Positions 13,101-23,389 of a stretch of DNA of 64,000 nt are shown here, in pieces (position 1 is the stretch's first letter; each line of letters starts with the position of its first letter). The notes under the pieces are model-generated. The model was not told the DNA's origin and did no database searches. It saw only the letters and a program-made list of their open reading frames with translations. The translations under genes and the position numbers were made by a program. Source of the stretch: Zarea fungicola (Eukaryota > Ascomycota > Sordariomycetes > Hypocreales > Cordycipitaceae); assembly GCA_900169235.1 (NCBI GenBank), contig FWCC01000357.1, positions 111,721-175,720 of the forward strand. The letters are read 5' to 3'.

Positions 13101-15282
13101 TAGCTTTCGGTATTATTCCAACTTACGACTTGGCGGGTATTACAAGTATCGTCCCAGCATGGCATGATTCAACAAGGTGCACACCTTTTGTCAAGGTTCG
13201 AACTACTCCGTACTTACAGGCACCATCACCAAAGAAGGCCTGACTGCGCCACGCTCCAACAAACTAAACTTATTTGTTATTTACCAGCCTGCCAGCTAAT
13301 TAGCAAATCGTCAGACCCGCCTCCCCGCTTTCACGGAGCCCGGACCCAGCTGGGGCGCCAGCAAGTGCCATCACGAGGACCGCAGAAAAAATGTATACTT
13401 GGACGGTAATACAATCCGGAGGGAGAGCAAAGTCGATTCGAAATTTGGAACTTTTATTGCAAGCTTCTTTTCCGGTTCCACGCCCCCTGGCTTGGCTCCC
13501 CTTCCCTTGTTTACTCCGTACTCTCCACTCATTCCGGAGCCCCCTTGTCTCCTCCAAATACAACGCACCACAACATGGATCAGAGCCCCGGCTGGAGCCA
13601 AACAGAAAATTCAACAAGGTCACGATGCCTTCAGCCCCTTCTCCAAGACAGCCCGCCCCTTGATGTGCAGTAGCAAACAAGGATCAAGCCATGCGTTTAA
13701 GCATGTACCTCAAAGTACCAATCACTCACTAGTGAGTATTGGCTTTTGAAACTGTGATGACTTGCGGTCAACGCTGTATTATTTCATTATTTAATTCCTA
13801 TTTTGGATTTTTTTTTTTTCAACTTCCCATTTCTTCTGACACCCCCACCGCTACTGCACATTTGTTGGGGGTTGTCTAAGCGTCCAGCTGCACCAAAGCC
13901 ATTTGTCTCGCCAAGTCTTCCCCTCTTTCTCCAATTTCTAAAACCATACGTTGGGTGCTATAAGCGCGCAAACCTTATTACCAGAAGGCCGTCTCCAAAA
14001 ATTGGCTTACGTTTGGTCTGATCCTTCAACTAGAACCAAAAATGCCCAGACAGAATACAGTAATCTGTCCACATCAGCTTTAGAGACCTCGTGACGAATT
14101 ATAGTTTTAATGCTGTGCTGAGAGACCAGAGAGAGAACGCCGCTTTGTTATGGTAAGAACTTTGGTAGCCGTCTTACCCCAAAAAAATCTCACTTCTCAC
14201 CAAGGAGCACTTTGAGTGGCATACCGCCCTCATTCTCACAGCCTTCTCCAAATCCCGATCATCCCGCCCCGCACTACCGCGCTCGCGGACACGGGCCGGG
14301 AATCATTTTCCCAGGCCGAGACTCTGGCAGGAGGTCCTTGGCAACCAAGTACTTGCTTATTTCTTCTTTTCCTCTGCATTTTGTGTAGCAAGTGACTGGC
14401 CAAATTGGCAATCTCATTCTTCCCTGGTACCATCGAGGTACCAAAGCATACCTTCTATAAACCCCCGTGTCCAAGTGCCTGGCCAGGAGGTGTAGTTCGG
14501 TTACCCTTCCCCGGAAACAGCTGGTGGCGTTCCATGGCCAGTGCGTATAGCATGCCAGAATTATGTTTTACCTTGCTTCCCATGTTTACTCTTTCTTCAT
14601 CCCTTGTCCTTCTAGTTATCCCATGTATTTGTTTTTGATTATTTATGTTATTGGGCTCCATAGAATGTAAAATGGCTTTCATCACGCGGCCACAGTTGCT
14701 ATTTTAATGATTTCACCTCTCTCAAGTCTTTCTACACGTCAGAAAACTCTCCAAGGATGCCGGAAATGAATTTTCATTTTACGGAAACTATTTCCTCTGA
14801 CTCCCGAAATAAACAATCACCTTGGTCGGCCTGAGTACTACATCGAAAGGGGCGTGCGAGTAGTGAAGAGGAACAAGGCTTGGTAAGACCTTCTGCCAAC
14901 ACAAGAAAACTACTTGAACATGTATCTGCTGTTCAGATACTTGCTTTCCTTGGCATTTTTTGTCTAAACGTGTCAAACGAGTGGTTGAAAAAAACACAAG
15001 AACAAATACAAGGTTTGAGACATGTTCCTCGCAACAGCATCTCATGACCCAAGCGAGTAGTCAAACACCTCAGCCCCAGTGTTGCTTTTTTCAGATAGCA
15101 GACTTTTTTATCGGGATGCAATGGGACTTTCAATGCGGCAAGTCTTATCGGCACGGTTTACTTGCATCTGGCAGATAACGGGTACCTAGATCTGCTTGTT
15201 ATCTATCTTCCCCTCTCAAGATTTTCAGCCACATTGATAAGAACTTCAACTGGGCAAGATCCACAGAGGGGACCAGCTATCA
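10101..15282. other. long gene-poor intergenic stretch
   Basis: About 5 kb without a supportable gene. Visible items are two perfect GGTACGTACC palindromes 39 bp apart (11138-11147 and 11177-11186) and TACTCCGTA elements at 13204-13212 and 13512-13520. Short open frames, including a 66-codon minus-strand frame starting at 11932, have no recognisable relatives. No tRNA-like A/B-box pair was found. Confidence 0.5.
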
Positions 15283-15585
15283 ATTAGTCGCGGCGGTGAA
15301 GAGATAAGCGACTAATCCATTACACGCGTGACTGCATATCGCCAATTGAATGTATAGATGTGTTGGTTGCCATTTGCAGATATCAAGCGTGCGGCCCCTT
15401 ATACTTGACACTTGTGGCAACCTCGTAAATCGGAAGGGGCCTGTTATTAGTACGCCACAGCGGTGAAGCGATAAGCGACTAATCTAATACATGCGTGACT
15501 GCAAAAATCACCCATCAATTACATAGATATGTTGCCATTTGCAGATATCAAGCTTATCGCCACTGATACTTGAGGCCGGTGGCAC
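15283..15585. repeat. diverged tandem duplication (~166-bp period) with inverted-repeat arms
   Basis: Two copies of a ~135-bp unit lie head to tail. Copy 1 is about 15283-15420 and copy 2 about 15446-15585. Shared blocks are GATAAGCGACTAAT (15303 and 15470), GCGTGACTGC, and ATTTGCAGATATCAAGC (15372 and 15537). The offset is 165-167 bp with small indels. Copy 1 begins with a 9-bp inverted repeat, ATTAGTCGC at 15283-15291 and GCGACTAAT at 15308-15316. In copy 2 the left arm is decayed. No coding frame is shared. Origin is unknown; it may be a remnant of a small non-autonomous element or a duplicated regulatory module. Confidence 0.7.
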
Positions 15586-16619
15586 CAACATCTCCTCAAT
15601 CGTCAGAGAAAATAAACCAAAACACAGATACGGATATTGCTACTAGGTCTGCGTGGATTAAATTTGCCTATTCTCTGTGTTTTATTCGGTTTAGCACATG
15701 CTACAAAAATTTACACAATTCAACTGCGAAAGGCGCAGCCAAGATCGTCGTGTAAGTTCTATCGTGCAATATTGCGAACCTCACAGACAGCCAGCAATAG
15801 CAGTAAGAAAAGTAAGATAAATCCCAATAAAGAAAGTGATAAGATACGGAGTACAGAATACTGGATAGAATTTTTTTTTACTCTCCTCCACACTTTTCAC
15901 TCAAGTTGCGAAACGGATCCAAAGTACAGGGTAGATGCCTTCCGTGACAACCTCCTAAACGCACTCGTCGTTTTCTCCTTATCATCGGAATATAATGCGT
16001 TTTAAATGACATCCAAGGTGAATTTCGTAATGGCCGGCAGTAATGCAGATAATTGGTGCCTTTTCTTTTCATTGGTTGCGTTGTTGGTCTGATGTTGGTG
16101 CGTAGACGGCAGGTGGTGCATGAAAACTCGATGTTGTATTGTACAGTTAGGATAAATATGGAAACGAAATAGGATATCGATTTAAAAACGCTATGAGTTT
16201 CAATACTTACTCTTTCATGTTCTCTCGTGCCGCGAAAATGAAGCTCTTCGTGATACTGTAGGCAGGACGTGTCGTCAGGGGTGCACGTGACTGCACCGTA
16301 TTATTGGCTGGCAAATCAGATGCGCCGAATGGAACCCGCTTCTGGCAGGAAACTGACGGAGCACCGAAATTTTTGAACCATCGACCAAGAAGCTCCTATC
16401 TAGCACGTACCTAGCCAATCTCTAATTCGCCCCCTTTGCACCACACGACCTCGGGCCCTGTATAATCCATCTCGAAAATTCCAAGCATTCACTTGCCGGG
16501 AATTCATCTCTCTTTTTTCGCCTTTGCGACGTCCTGAGCAGCATCCCTTTCCTTCCCGTCGGCGTACTCGTCTCCGGCAACTCTATTACTTAATCTATCT
16601 TTAATACACAACCGCCAAA
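15586..16619. other. promoter side of TOM22
   Basis: No gene is seen. A TACGGAGTA element sits at 15845-15853. The last ~130 bases before the TOM22 ATG are CT-rich, as expected for a fungal core promoter and leader. Confidence 0.5.
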
Positions 16620-17182
16620 ATGGTTACCCTTACTGAAGTCGAGGACGAACACTTCCAGGAGTTCCCCGCTGGTCAAGTCGAGGACGACGATGACTACTCG
16701 GATACTGGTACGTGGGCCCTGGCTCGAATTTCCATGGCGCTGGCTTTGCGCTTTAATGACGAGCGGTTACCCACAAAGCCCGAACCATTTGCTAACATGT
16801 GCCTGTAGAGTCTGAAATCTCCAACGACTCCGACTTTGATGCTGAAGACGAGACCTTTGCCGAGCGCCTCTACGCCCTACGCGACATTGTCCCCCCAAAG
16901 ACTCGAGGCTGGATCGCCGATAGCGTGAGCGCCGTCTCCAGCCGCGCCTGGAGCGTCCTTTCCTTTGGTGGAAAGGGTGCCTGGGTTATCACCACCTCTG
17001 CCCTGTTCTTTGGTGTTCCATTTGCCCTCTCCTACAACGAGGACCTGCAGTACGCCGCCATGGAGCAGGAATACAACATGCGCCAGACTGGTGGCGACAT
17101 GCTGACGGCCGGCACTGAGGAGAGCACTGCCGACAGAGTCGGTGCCGCCCTTGGCGACGGTCAGGCCAAGCCTGCTCTGTAA
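16620..17182 (+). CDS. TOM22: mitochondrial import receptor subunit Tom22
   Basis: Tom22 is the central receptor of the outer-membrane TOM complex and organises Tom20, Tom40 and presequence transfer. Exons are 16620-16707 and 16809-17182. The 101-bp intron 16708-16808 (GTACGT to TAG) splits a Glu codon and gives DTESEISNDS. The product is 153 residues, the usual fungal size. It shows the expected parts: an acidic N-terminal cytosolic domain (VEDDDDYSDTESEISNDSDF), the conserved FAERLYALRDIVPP segment, one membrane span (about AWVITTSALFFGVPFALSY), and a short C-terminal intermembrane-space tail with EEST and LGDGQAKPAL. The start ATG follows a CCAAA context. Confidence 0.95.
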
Positions 17183-18594
17183 AGGGGACCAAGTTCTTCT
17201 TTGAGAGCAAAAGACAACCACCAAATAAAAATCGATAACCTTTCCGCCCTCCCCAGCTTCAGTGGCAGGAGAGGACAAATCCGGTATCATTTGCCATGAT
17301 GATGACATGATATACCGTGTGTAGAATTAACAAGAAAAGAAACGAACAAGTCATCAAGCGCCTGTTTGAGGCTATTCTTTACCCTTTCTTTTCGGGACAT
17401 GGGGATGCAGATTGGAAGAAAGGGTCCAATGTTTTGGGATGTATAGACAAAAAAGTGAAAGAGAGGATTTGAAAACATTTGGGAGAAATGATGCTTTGCA
17501 TGCGAGGTTGTCACCTTTGGGGCGTTTAAACCATTTCACAGCATTTCTCATGCGGGTTAGGGCTTGTATATGTATATTACCACTGTGCCTTGCTTAGGCC
17601 TGAGATTTCTCAATGTTGTATAACTGAAATACGGACTCCACTTGAAAACGTACTCTACTATCCTGACAGCATGTGCCGGTGTGTTTAGTAGTAGTGTCCG
17701 AATAACTTGAGCAAGCTGGGGACTACTTGCGTGGCCCTTGGTATCGGTTTGGTGGGTGGTGCCTGACCAGGGAGTTGTTACCGTGATCTCTTCATAGACG
17801 CACCAATATGTCTTTAGTCATGAACACATGAATCGAGATGCCTTTTGGGGGCTCCATATCCTGTCGCAAAAACGCCGAGATGGGGCTGAAATGCATCCTT
17901 CGATATGCAGTGTAAGCCATACCCGGCAACAACGCAGATCGGTGTTAGTCGGTGTTAGTACCCGCATATGCCATACGAATCTTCCGGCCTACGATACCAG
18001 GTTTGATTAAAACTGTAACATAGGAAGCAAGCATAGGATATTAAGCCTCGGCCCCCACAGGAACGGAATCGTACCGCCCCCGCGATGTGGAAGTGAGGGG
18101 AGCGGTGGGTGGTTGAGATCGGTGTTAGTCCCTCCACACCACACTGGTTTAAAGCTCCCTGAAATCGGCCCAGTGACGGCGTGGAATAACGGGGTAGAAT
18201 ATGCATGAACTTTTCTTTTCGGAAAAAGTAAGCGAGGTCAAAGCTATACTGATATATATAGCTCTCCATCAAACACTTGACGCACGGCATCATGGGTGCG
18301 CCGCTAGTAAGATTTCGCCGCGTTTGCGACTTCTGTCGCATAAGTGTGTTTAGGAGCCAAACTCAAATCAATATGACAAATTTAGAAGATGATTCTTAAC
18401 CGCTGATGAATACCTTTGGCGGTCTCTATTCCCGTTTATAGAATAGCTGGTAGCACGCGCAACAGCTATATGTATTGCCCGACCACCCGACCACCCGACC
18501 ACCTAATGATCTCTTGCAAAGTTTCCATTCCAGATTAATAGTAAATTTTCAGCACAAGGCATACTTTTATTACTTAATCCAGTTATTCATCAGC
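17183..18594. other. TOM22 3' flank and promoter of the small secreted peptide gene
   Basis: No further gene is seen. The decamer CGGTGTTAGT occurs twice in tandem at 17940-17959 and again at 18119-18128, embedded in AGATCGGTGTTAGTC. A TATATATA run lies at 18253-18260. These could be regulatory sites for the peptide gene, but that is inference. Confidence 0.5.
18478..18501 (+). promoter_or_regulatory. three tandem copies of CCCGACCA upstream of the peptide gene
   Basis: The 8-mer CCCGACCA is repeated three times without gaps and ends 93 bp before the ATG at 18595. The position suits a core-promoter-proximal transcription-factor array. The binding factor is unknown. Confidence 0.4.
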
Positions 18595-18826
18595 ATGAAG
18601 GTCGCCGTATTTGTCACGGCCCTGCTCGCCCACGCCTTGGGTGCTGTCCTCGACGTGAGACGCCCAGCGTGTAGCGAGGAAGGTGGCTTGTGCAACTTCA
18701 AGCTCTTCGAGTGTTGCCAAAACGAGCGTCTGAACTGTGTAAGCATTGAATCTTCCTCTTAATTTGAAATGGCGTATGCTAATAAGCACTTGAAAACAGA
18801 TCGACCAGACTTGTGTTCGTTTCTAG
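18595..18826 (+). CDS. small secreted six-cysteine (cystine-knot-like) peptide
   Basis: Two exons, 18595-18738 and 18800-18826, are joined by a 61-bp intron (GTAAGC donor, GCTAAT branch, CAG acceptor, phase 0). The product is 56 residues. Residues 1-17 form a signal peptide (Met-Lys, hydrophobic core, Ala at -1). Arg22-Arg23 is a Kex2-type dibasic site directly before the cysteine core. Cysteines sit at 26, 33, 40, 41, 48 and 53, giving C-x6-C-x6-CC-x6-C-x4-C, the spacing style of inhibitor cystine knots (knottins). The second exon supplies the last cysteine and the stop, so the unspliced frame would miss it. Predicted: secretion, propeptide removal and folding to a ~33-residue disulfide-rich peptide. 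I recognise no specific family member. Role as effector, inhibitor or signal is open. Confidence 0.72.
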
Positions 18827-19003
18827 ACCACTGCCAATATTATAACTTTGAGGCTTTGCCACTTATTGCACTTGTCTACAATTCTTTCTTATCTGCAGCA
18901 AATATGTAACATGAAAATACCACATGGAAAAAAAGGCCAGTTCAAGTGTATGCATGAAGCCTTTCTCGCAGTAGAACTATAAAACGTGACGAAAAACAAA
19001 CCT

Positions 19004-20887
19004 TTACTGGGATATTGCGACTCGCCCAGGGCGCGTAGCCTCCTGCTGCACCGGGTCAGGTTCATTATATAGGCCCAATTTAACCATGCCCGCCGAATTG
19101 ACATTCGGACGCTCAAAGTCCGGATCAAATACGTCCCTGACGAGGCCAACGCCGTACTGCACTCGGTCCTCCCACAGGGCAAACGGGTTGGGCTCATTGC
19201 CGTACAAGAAGCCAGACACTGCACTGCTGAACCACACACCTCGACCAAGCTGATGCTCCGAGAGCTGGGGCACTCCAATAAGTACCTTGGGCCTGTAAGG
19301 CGGGCTTAGGTTTTGCCAACCTAGCCTGTCCTTGATTTCGACAAGCAGCTTTCGATACCCGCCACGTTTGCTGTCTGTAAAGTGCAAGAAACTCAGCTCG
19401 ACCGAGCGTAGACTTCCTGACAGCGCGGCCAGCGTGGCCAGTAAATCATCAATCTGGACGGGGACCCTAGAGAGGCCAAAGTGCCGAAGGTTTCTCCAGC
19501 GGCGCAGCGGTAGCATTTTTGTCAATGGGCAGTGTCTGCAGCCGCGGCGGCGGCCGCCGCCACCAGCTGGGGGATGCAAAGTGCTGGCATTGTCGCCGCC
19601 ATCGCTCGTTAGGCGAAAGGACTCGAGGTCCGGTGCCTTGGCGAGCAGGTCCCAGAAGTAGCCATTCGTCAGCGGCGCCCACTTCTCGGCGACCAGGCCG
19701 CCAAACAGGAGCGGGAGGTCCAGACGCCGGAACCCGGGCTGCGCGAGAATAGCGAGCCAGTGCGCGTACTCGGCCGACGGCTGCGCAAACATGTGCGGGT
19801 TCAGACCAGAGTTGAGCGTCTGGACATCGATGACGAGCTCGGGAAGGACCGCCGCCGCCGCTGCCGCCGCCGTGGCCTCTTTCTGGGGCGTCGTGGCCCA
19901 TGCTGCAAGCGTCTTGAGGACGAGCAGGAGACCCCGCCAGCGCTGCTTCATCTTTTCCACCTCGGCCCTGGTGTAGTCCTCGACGGGCTCCCACGGCGAC
20001 GTCTCGGCGATGCTGACGCACCGGATAAACGGCCAGCCGCGCGGCATGGGGTAGTTGAAGCCTGGGGGCAGCGCGCGGATCATGGGCGTCTCGTACAGAG
20101 GAGTGTACAGGAATCCGTGCGTCGCCGGCGTGACGGTGACGCGCTCAAGATTGGCGAAGCGGGACAGGCCGTAGGCGAGAGCCCGCCCGTCGCCGTCGTC
20201 GTCCATGACACTCACCTGCTGCTCGGCCAGCCGGGCGTACCGCGCCCAGCACTGCTGCCAGGACGGCTGCGCGGCCAGCCTCTGCGCGCGGCGCACGTGC
20301 TGCGGCAGGAGGACGCTGTCCGCACCCCGGCGAGCCTTCAGGTTGTCGGTGTTTTGCTGGGAGCGCGCGCGGAACCAGTGCTTGGCGGCCCTCTCGGCGC
20401 GCGCGAGCCTCTCGGCCTCGCTGGCGGCGGAAAGGCGTGGCGGCGGCACGCCGGCCGCAGCAGCAGCAGCACCATGGGCCAGTTGCAGCTGCCTCATGCG
20501 CGCACGCCGCTCTGCCGAGGCAAACATCTCTTCCTCCTGAAGATCACCCGCCGCCGAGGTCACCTCCGCCTGGCCCTTGTGGGCCGACTTGAGCCACGTC
20601 GTGTGCAGACGGGCGTCATCGTAGATGATTTCCCGGACGGCCAGCCGGAAGACGTCGTGGTCCGCCACGGCGCGGAACACGCTGATATTGAGAGGGTTGG
20701 GGGACAGGAAGACTCTGTTCAGCCGCAGCTCGACGGCCTTACAGACGCGGGAGCATGTGCGCCGCAGGTTCTTGATGTCGCTGTTGGGAACGAAGGAGCA
20801 GATTGCGGTAAGCAACTCTGGTGGGAACCGAAGTAGAAAGATGTCCTGATTCGGTATCAAATCCTGAGAGCCAGCGTTTGGTTCCAT
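19004..20887 (-). CDS. F-box domain protein
   Basis: A single-exon frame of 627 residues starts MEPNAGSQDL. Residues about 18-62 (FLLRFPPELLTAICSFVPNS and the following RRTCSRVCKAVE) match the F-box, which binds Skp1 and recruits substrates to SCF ubiquitin ligases. An Ala/Arg-rich charged region follows (about 100-200). The rest resembles the poorly conserved target-recognition part of fungal F-box proteins; a leucine-rich-repeat-like character around LRHFGLSRVPVQIDDLLATL is possible. GC content is high and the reverse strand carries long shadow frames. The gene converges on the peptide gene, with 177 bp between the stop codons. The substrate is unknown. Confidence 0.85.
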   Translation of the reverse strand: MEPNAGSQDLIPNQDIFLLRFPPELLTAICSFVPNSDIKNLRRTCSRVCKAVELRLNRVFLSPNPLNISVFRAVADHDVFRLAVREIIYDDARLHTTWLKSAHKGQAEVTSAAGDLQEEEMFASAERRARMRQLQLAHGAAAAAAGVPPPRLSAASEAERLARAERAAKHWFRARSQQNTDNLKARRGADSVLLPQHVRRAQRLAAQPSWQQCWARYARLAEQQVSVMDDDGDGRALAYGLSRFANLERVTVTPATHGFLYTPLYETPMIRALPPGFNYPMPRGWPFIRCVSIAETSPWEPVEDYTRAEVEKMKQRWRGLLLVLKTLAAWATTPQKEATAAAAAAAVLPELVIDVQTLNSGLNPHMFAQPSAEYAHWLAILAQPGFRRLDLPLLFGGLVAEKWAPLTNGYFWDLLAKAPDLESFRLTSDGGDNASTLHPPAGGGGRRRGCRHCPLTKMLPLRRWRNLRHFGLSRVPVQIDDLLATLAALSGSLRSVELSFLHFTDSKRGGYRKLLVEIKDRLGWQNLSPPYRPKVLIGVPQLSEHQLGRGVWFSSAVSGFLYGNEPNPFALWEDRVQYGVGLVRDVFDPDFERPNVNSAGMVKLGLYNEPDPVQQEATRPGRVAISQ

Positions 20888-21682
20888 GACTTATACGAAA
20901 ACAGTTTTGAGAGGTTTCACCATACCGTTGTGTAACAGAAAATGTCGATGGCAACAGCCGCTGATTGAGCTTTATCATGATGGGACAGTGGAAAGTGAAC
21001 AGTATCCGGATCACTGGCATACAGTGTGCTCTTCCGGCGCTGCGTCGAGCTGTTTGCTTGTTTGCTCACGATTTATACTATTTCGTCCTGCTGCATATGC
21101 ATGTCTCTCATGTTCGTCGCTACAGTTGGTGCATTGTGGCGGACGCAAAACATGCAAATCTAGGCAAGATCACCAGCCATTGCATGAAATCTCTAAAATG
21201 AGAAAGAAAAAAGAGAATGTTTTATAGCAAGGGAAAGTGCTGGCTTGGAAACAGACGGGGACGCATTGTAAATACATTTAGGCGGGCAAAGGTAGATATT
21301 TAGACAGCTTGATAGAAACTGATGAGTGTTAAACTTTAAACATGAGCTTGTAAACTGACAGAACAGCAAGGAAAAACTACTTTGGTCTAACACTGGAATA
21401 AACCAGATTGCCATTCTGAGGGGCAGCATCAAATCAGTCTAACTGGAGGTATACTGCAGCGTACAGTAGTATTCTTTTGAATTTTGCAAAGAAATATCCA
21501 AAGACACACAAGAACCAGGGTATATGGATTATTACTTGGAAGCTGTTAAATTGCAAAAAGAATCATACGAGGCGGGCAAGAATTGAGATCTGTCTCGGCC
21601 GGCTCCGCCGTATCTTTCACAGATGTGGGGGTTAATTCAATGTCTCAAACACAACATCTTCACATACTGGCAAGGCGACAGG
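20888..21682. other. divergent promoter between the F-box and deaminase genes
   Basis: About 795 bp of AT-richer DNA separate two divergent starts. No gene is seen. An in-frame upstream ATG for the deaminase gene lies at 21623. Confidence 0.5.
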
Positions 21683-22905
21683 ATGGATTACGTTGCGTTG
21701 CCGAAAATCGAGGTATGGACATTTGCAGTGAACCTATTTGAGTAGAATAATTATATTAATGGAGTTTTTGTCGCCCTTGTCTAGCTTCATGCCCACCTCA
21801 CAGGGAGCGTCTCGCGACGTACTCTCCATGACATCTGGCGGCGTAAGAAGGCTGCGGGGGAAACCGATCTTCAAGATCCATTGGAAGTGATGCCAGAAGG
21901 GAAACATGACTACAACCCGCAGACGTAAATGCCACTTTTTCAGTTATGGTTGACCAGTCTGCTAACCTTGCATTCAACAGCTTCTTCCCCCTCTTCAGCA
22001 GCTACATCTACAATCTCCTCACCGATGTAGACTCCATCCGCGAGGCCACCACCGCCGTGCTGGAAGATTTTCACGCCGACGGCGTCGTCTACGTCGAGCT
22101 GCGCACCACGCCCCGGGCCACACCGCTGGTATCCGCAGAGACCTACGTGCGCACCATCCTCTCCGCCATTGCTGATTTCGGAGGTGGCACTCACAGAGGA
22201 GACGGCCAACGAGAGATGCGCACGCGGCTGATTCTCTCCGTCGATCGCCGGCACGATCTGGCAACGGCCACGGAAGTCGTCCGCCTCGCGACGGCGCTGC
22301 GGCCGCTCGGCATCGTGGGCGTGGACTTGTGCGGCGACCCGGCGGCGCGGCCGGGCGGCGAGGTGCGGCTCTTCACGCCCGTGTTTGAGAGCGCGCGGGC
22401 CGCGGGCCTGGGCATCACGGTGCACTTTGCCGAGTTGCAGGCGAGCGGCTCCCCGGAGGAGCTGGAGGTCCTTCTGAGCTGGCGGCCGGGCCGCCTGGGC
22501 CACGTCATCTGGGAAGACGAGCAGACCAAGAGGGAGATTGCCAGGAGGGGCCTGTGCCTGGAGCTGTGCCTGAGCTGCAACGTGCAGGCGGACATGGTGA
22601 CGGGTGGCTTTCCCGGGCATCACTTTGGGTATTGGCGCGGCGTCCAAGGGCCCAAGATATCACTCGCAGTATGTACAACAGAGAAAAAAAAAGGCTTCTG
22701 CTGTAGTTACAATTTGCTAACTCCATCGTTTTAGACCGACGATGTGGGAGTGTTTGGGAGTCCACTGTCAAAGGAATACGAACTGGCTGCCCAGCACTTC
22801 AACTTGGACAATGAGCAGATCAACTCACTTGCCCGCCAGGCCATTGACTCAATCTTTGGCAGTGACGACGACAAGGCATGGCTTCGATCGATTATGTGGA
22901 AATAA
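21683..22905 (+). CDS. adenosine deaminase-like protein (ADAL/MAPDA type)
   Basis: This metallo-hydrolase of the adenosine/AMP deaminase superfamily is closest to ADAL proteins, which deaminate N6-methyl-AMP to IMP. Exons: 21683-21712, 21785-21924, 21981-22668, 22735-22905; introns of 72, 56 and 66 bp all fit in phase. The product is 342 residues. Metal and catalytic motifs are intact: KIELHAHLTGS (His12, His14), GITVHFAE (His and catalytic Glu), LGHVIWED, the SCNVQ segment and TDDVGVFG (Asp pair). The PKIELHAHL start favours ADAL over adenine deaminase Aah1. An alternative start 20 codons upstream (21623) is in frame. Substrate assignment is by family and was not tested. Confidence 0.88.
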
Positions 22906-23389
22906 CCAGAAACAGGGGTAAGTAGTGACGGATACAGTCAAGTATATTAGATATGCAATATCATAGAGATTTTTTTAAGAAATTAATCGCTCTTTGAATG
23001 ACGTAAAAACTGCTATGCTATCAAATACCGCAGTTAAGTATGCTGAGCGGAATGGGGTTTGTGTTCATTGTGATGCGGCGTTGCTTAAAACTTCCAGACG
23101 TTGCTGACAACCTTGCAGGCCGCAATATATAATGGAACAAAAGGAAATTAAACGAAAACCAAGAAAAGGGGAATATCTTAAGTCCTCCCCAAAAATCATT
23201 TTAAACTGCAGACAAGCTGCAAAGTACCATCCATGGCATGTGAAGAAGAAACAAAAGCCAAAGAAAGAAAACGCCGACTCCAATCTGTATCAAAAGCCTC
23301 CCTTGACGGTGTCAACTATTCCAGCACTCATACTACTCGTACCCATGTCAAATGTTGGCTTCTGTTTTTTTTTGCGCAAAGATATCTCT
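22906..23389. other. convergent 3' region
   Basis: The 3' flanks of the deaminase gene and FZO1 meet here. The sequence is AT-rich and no gene is seen. Confidence 0.5.

Noticed and set aside
13164..13220. GGTTCGAACTAC resembling a tRNA B box
   Set aside because: No A box at the right distance and no cloverleaf could be drawn.
19760..20836. 358-codon plus-strand open frame over the F-box gene
   Set aside because: Arg-rich antisense shadow of a GC-rich exon.
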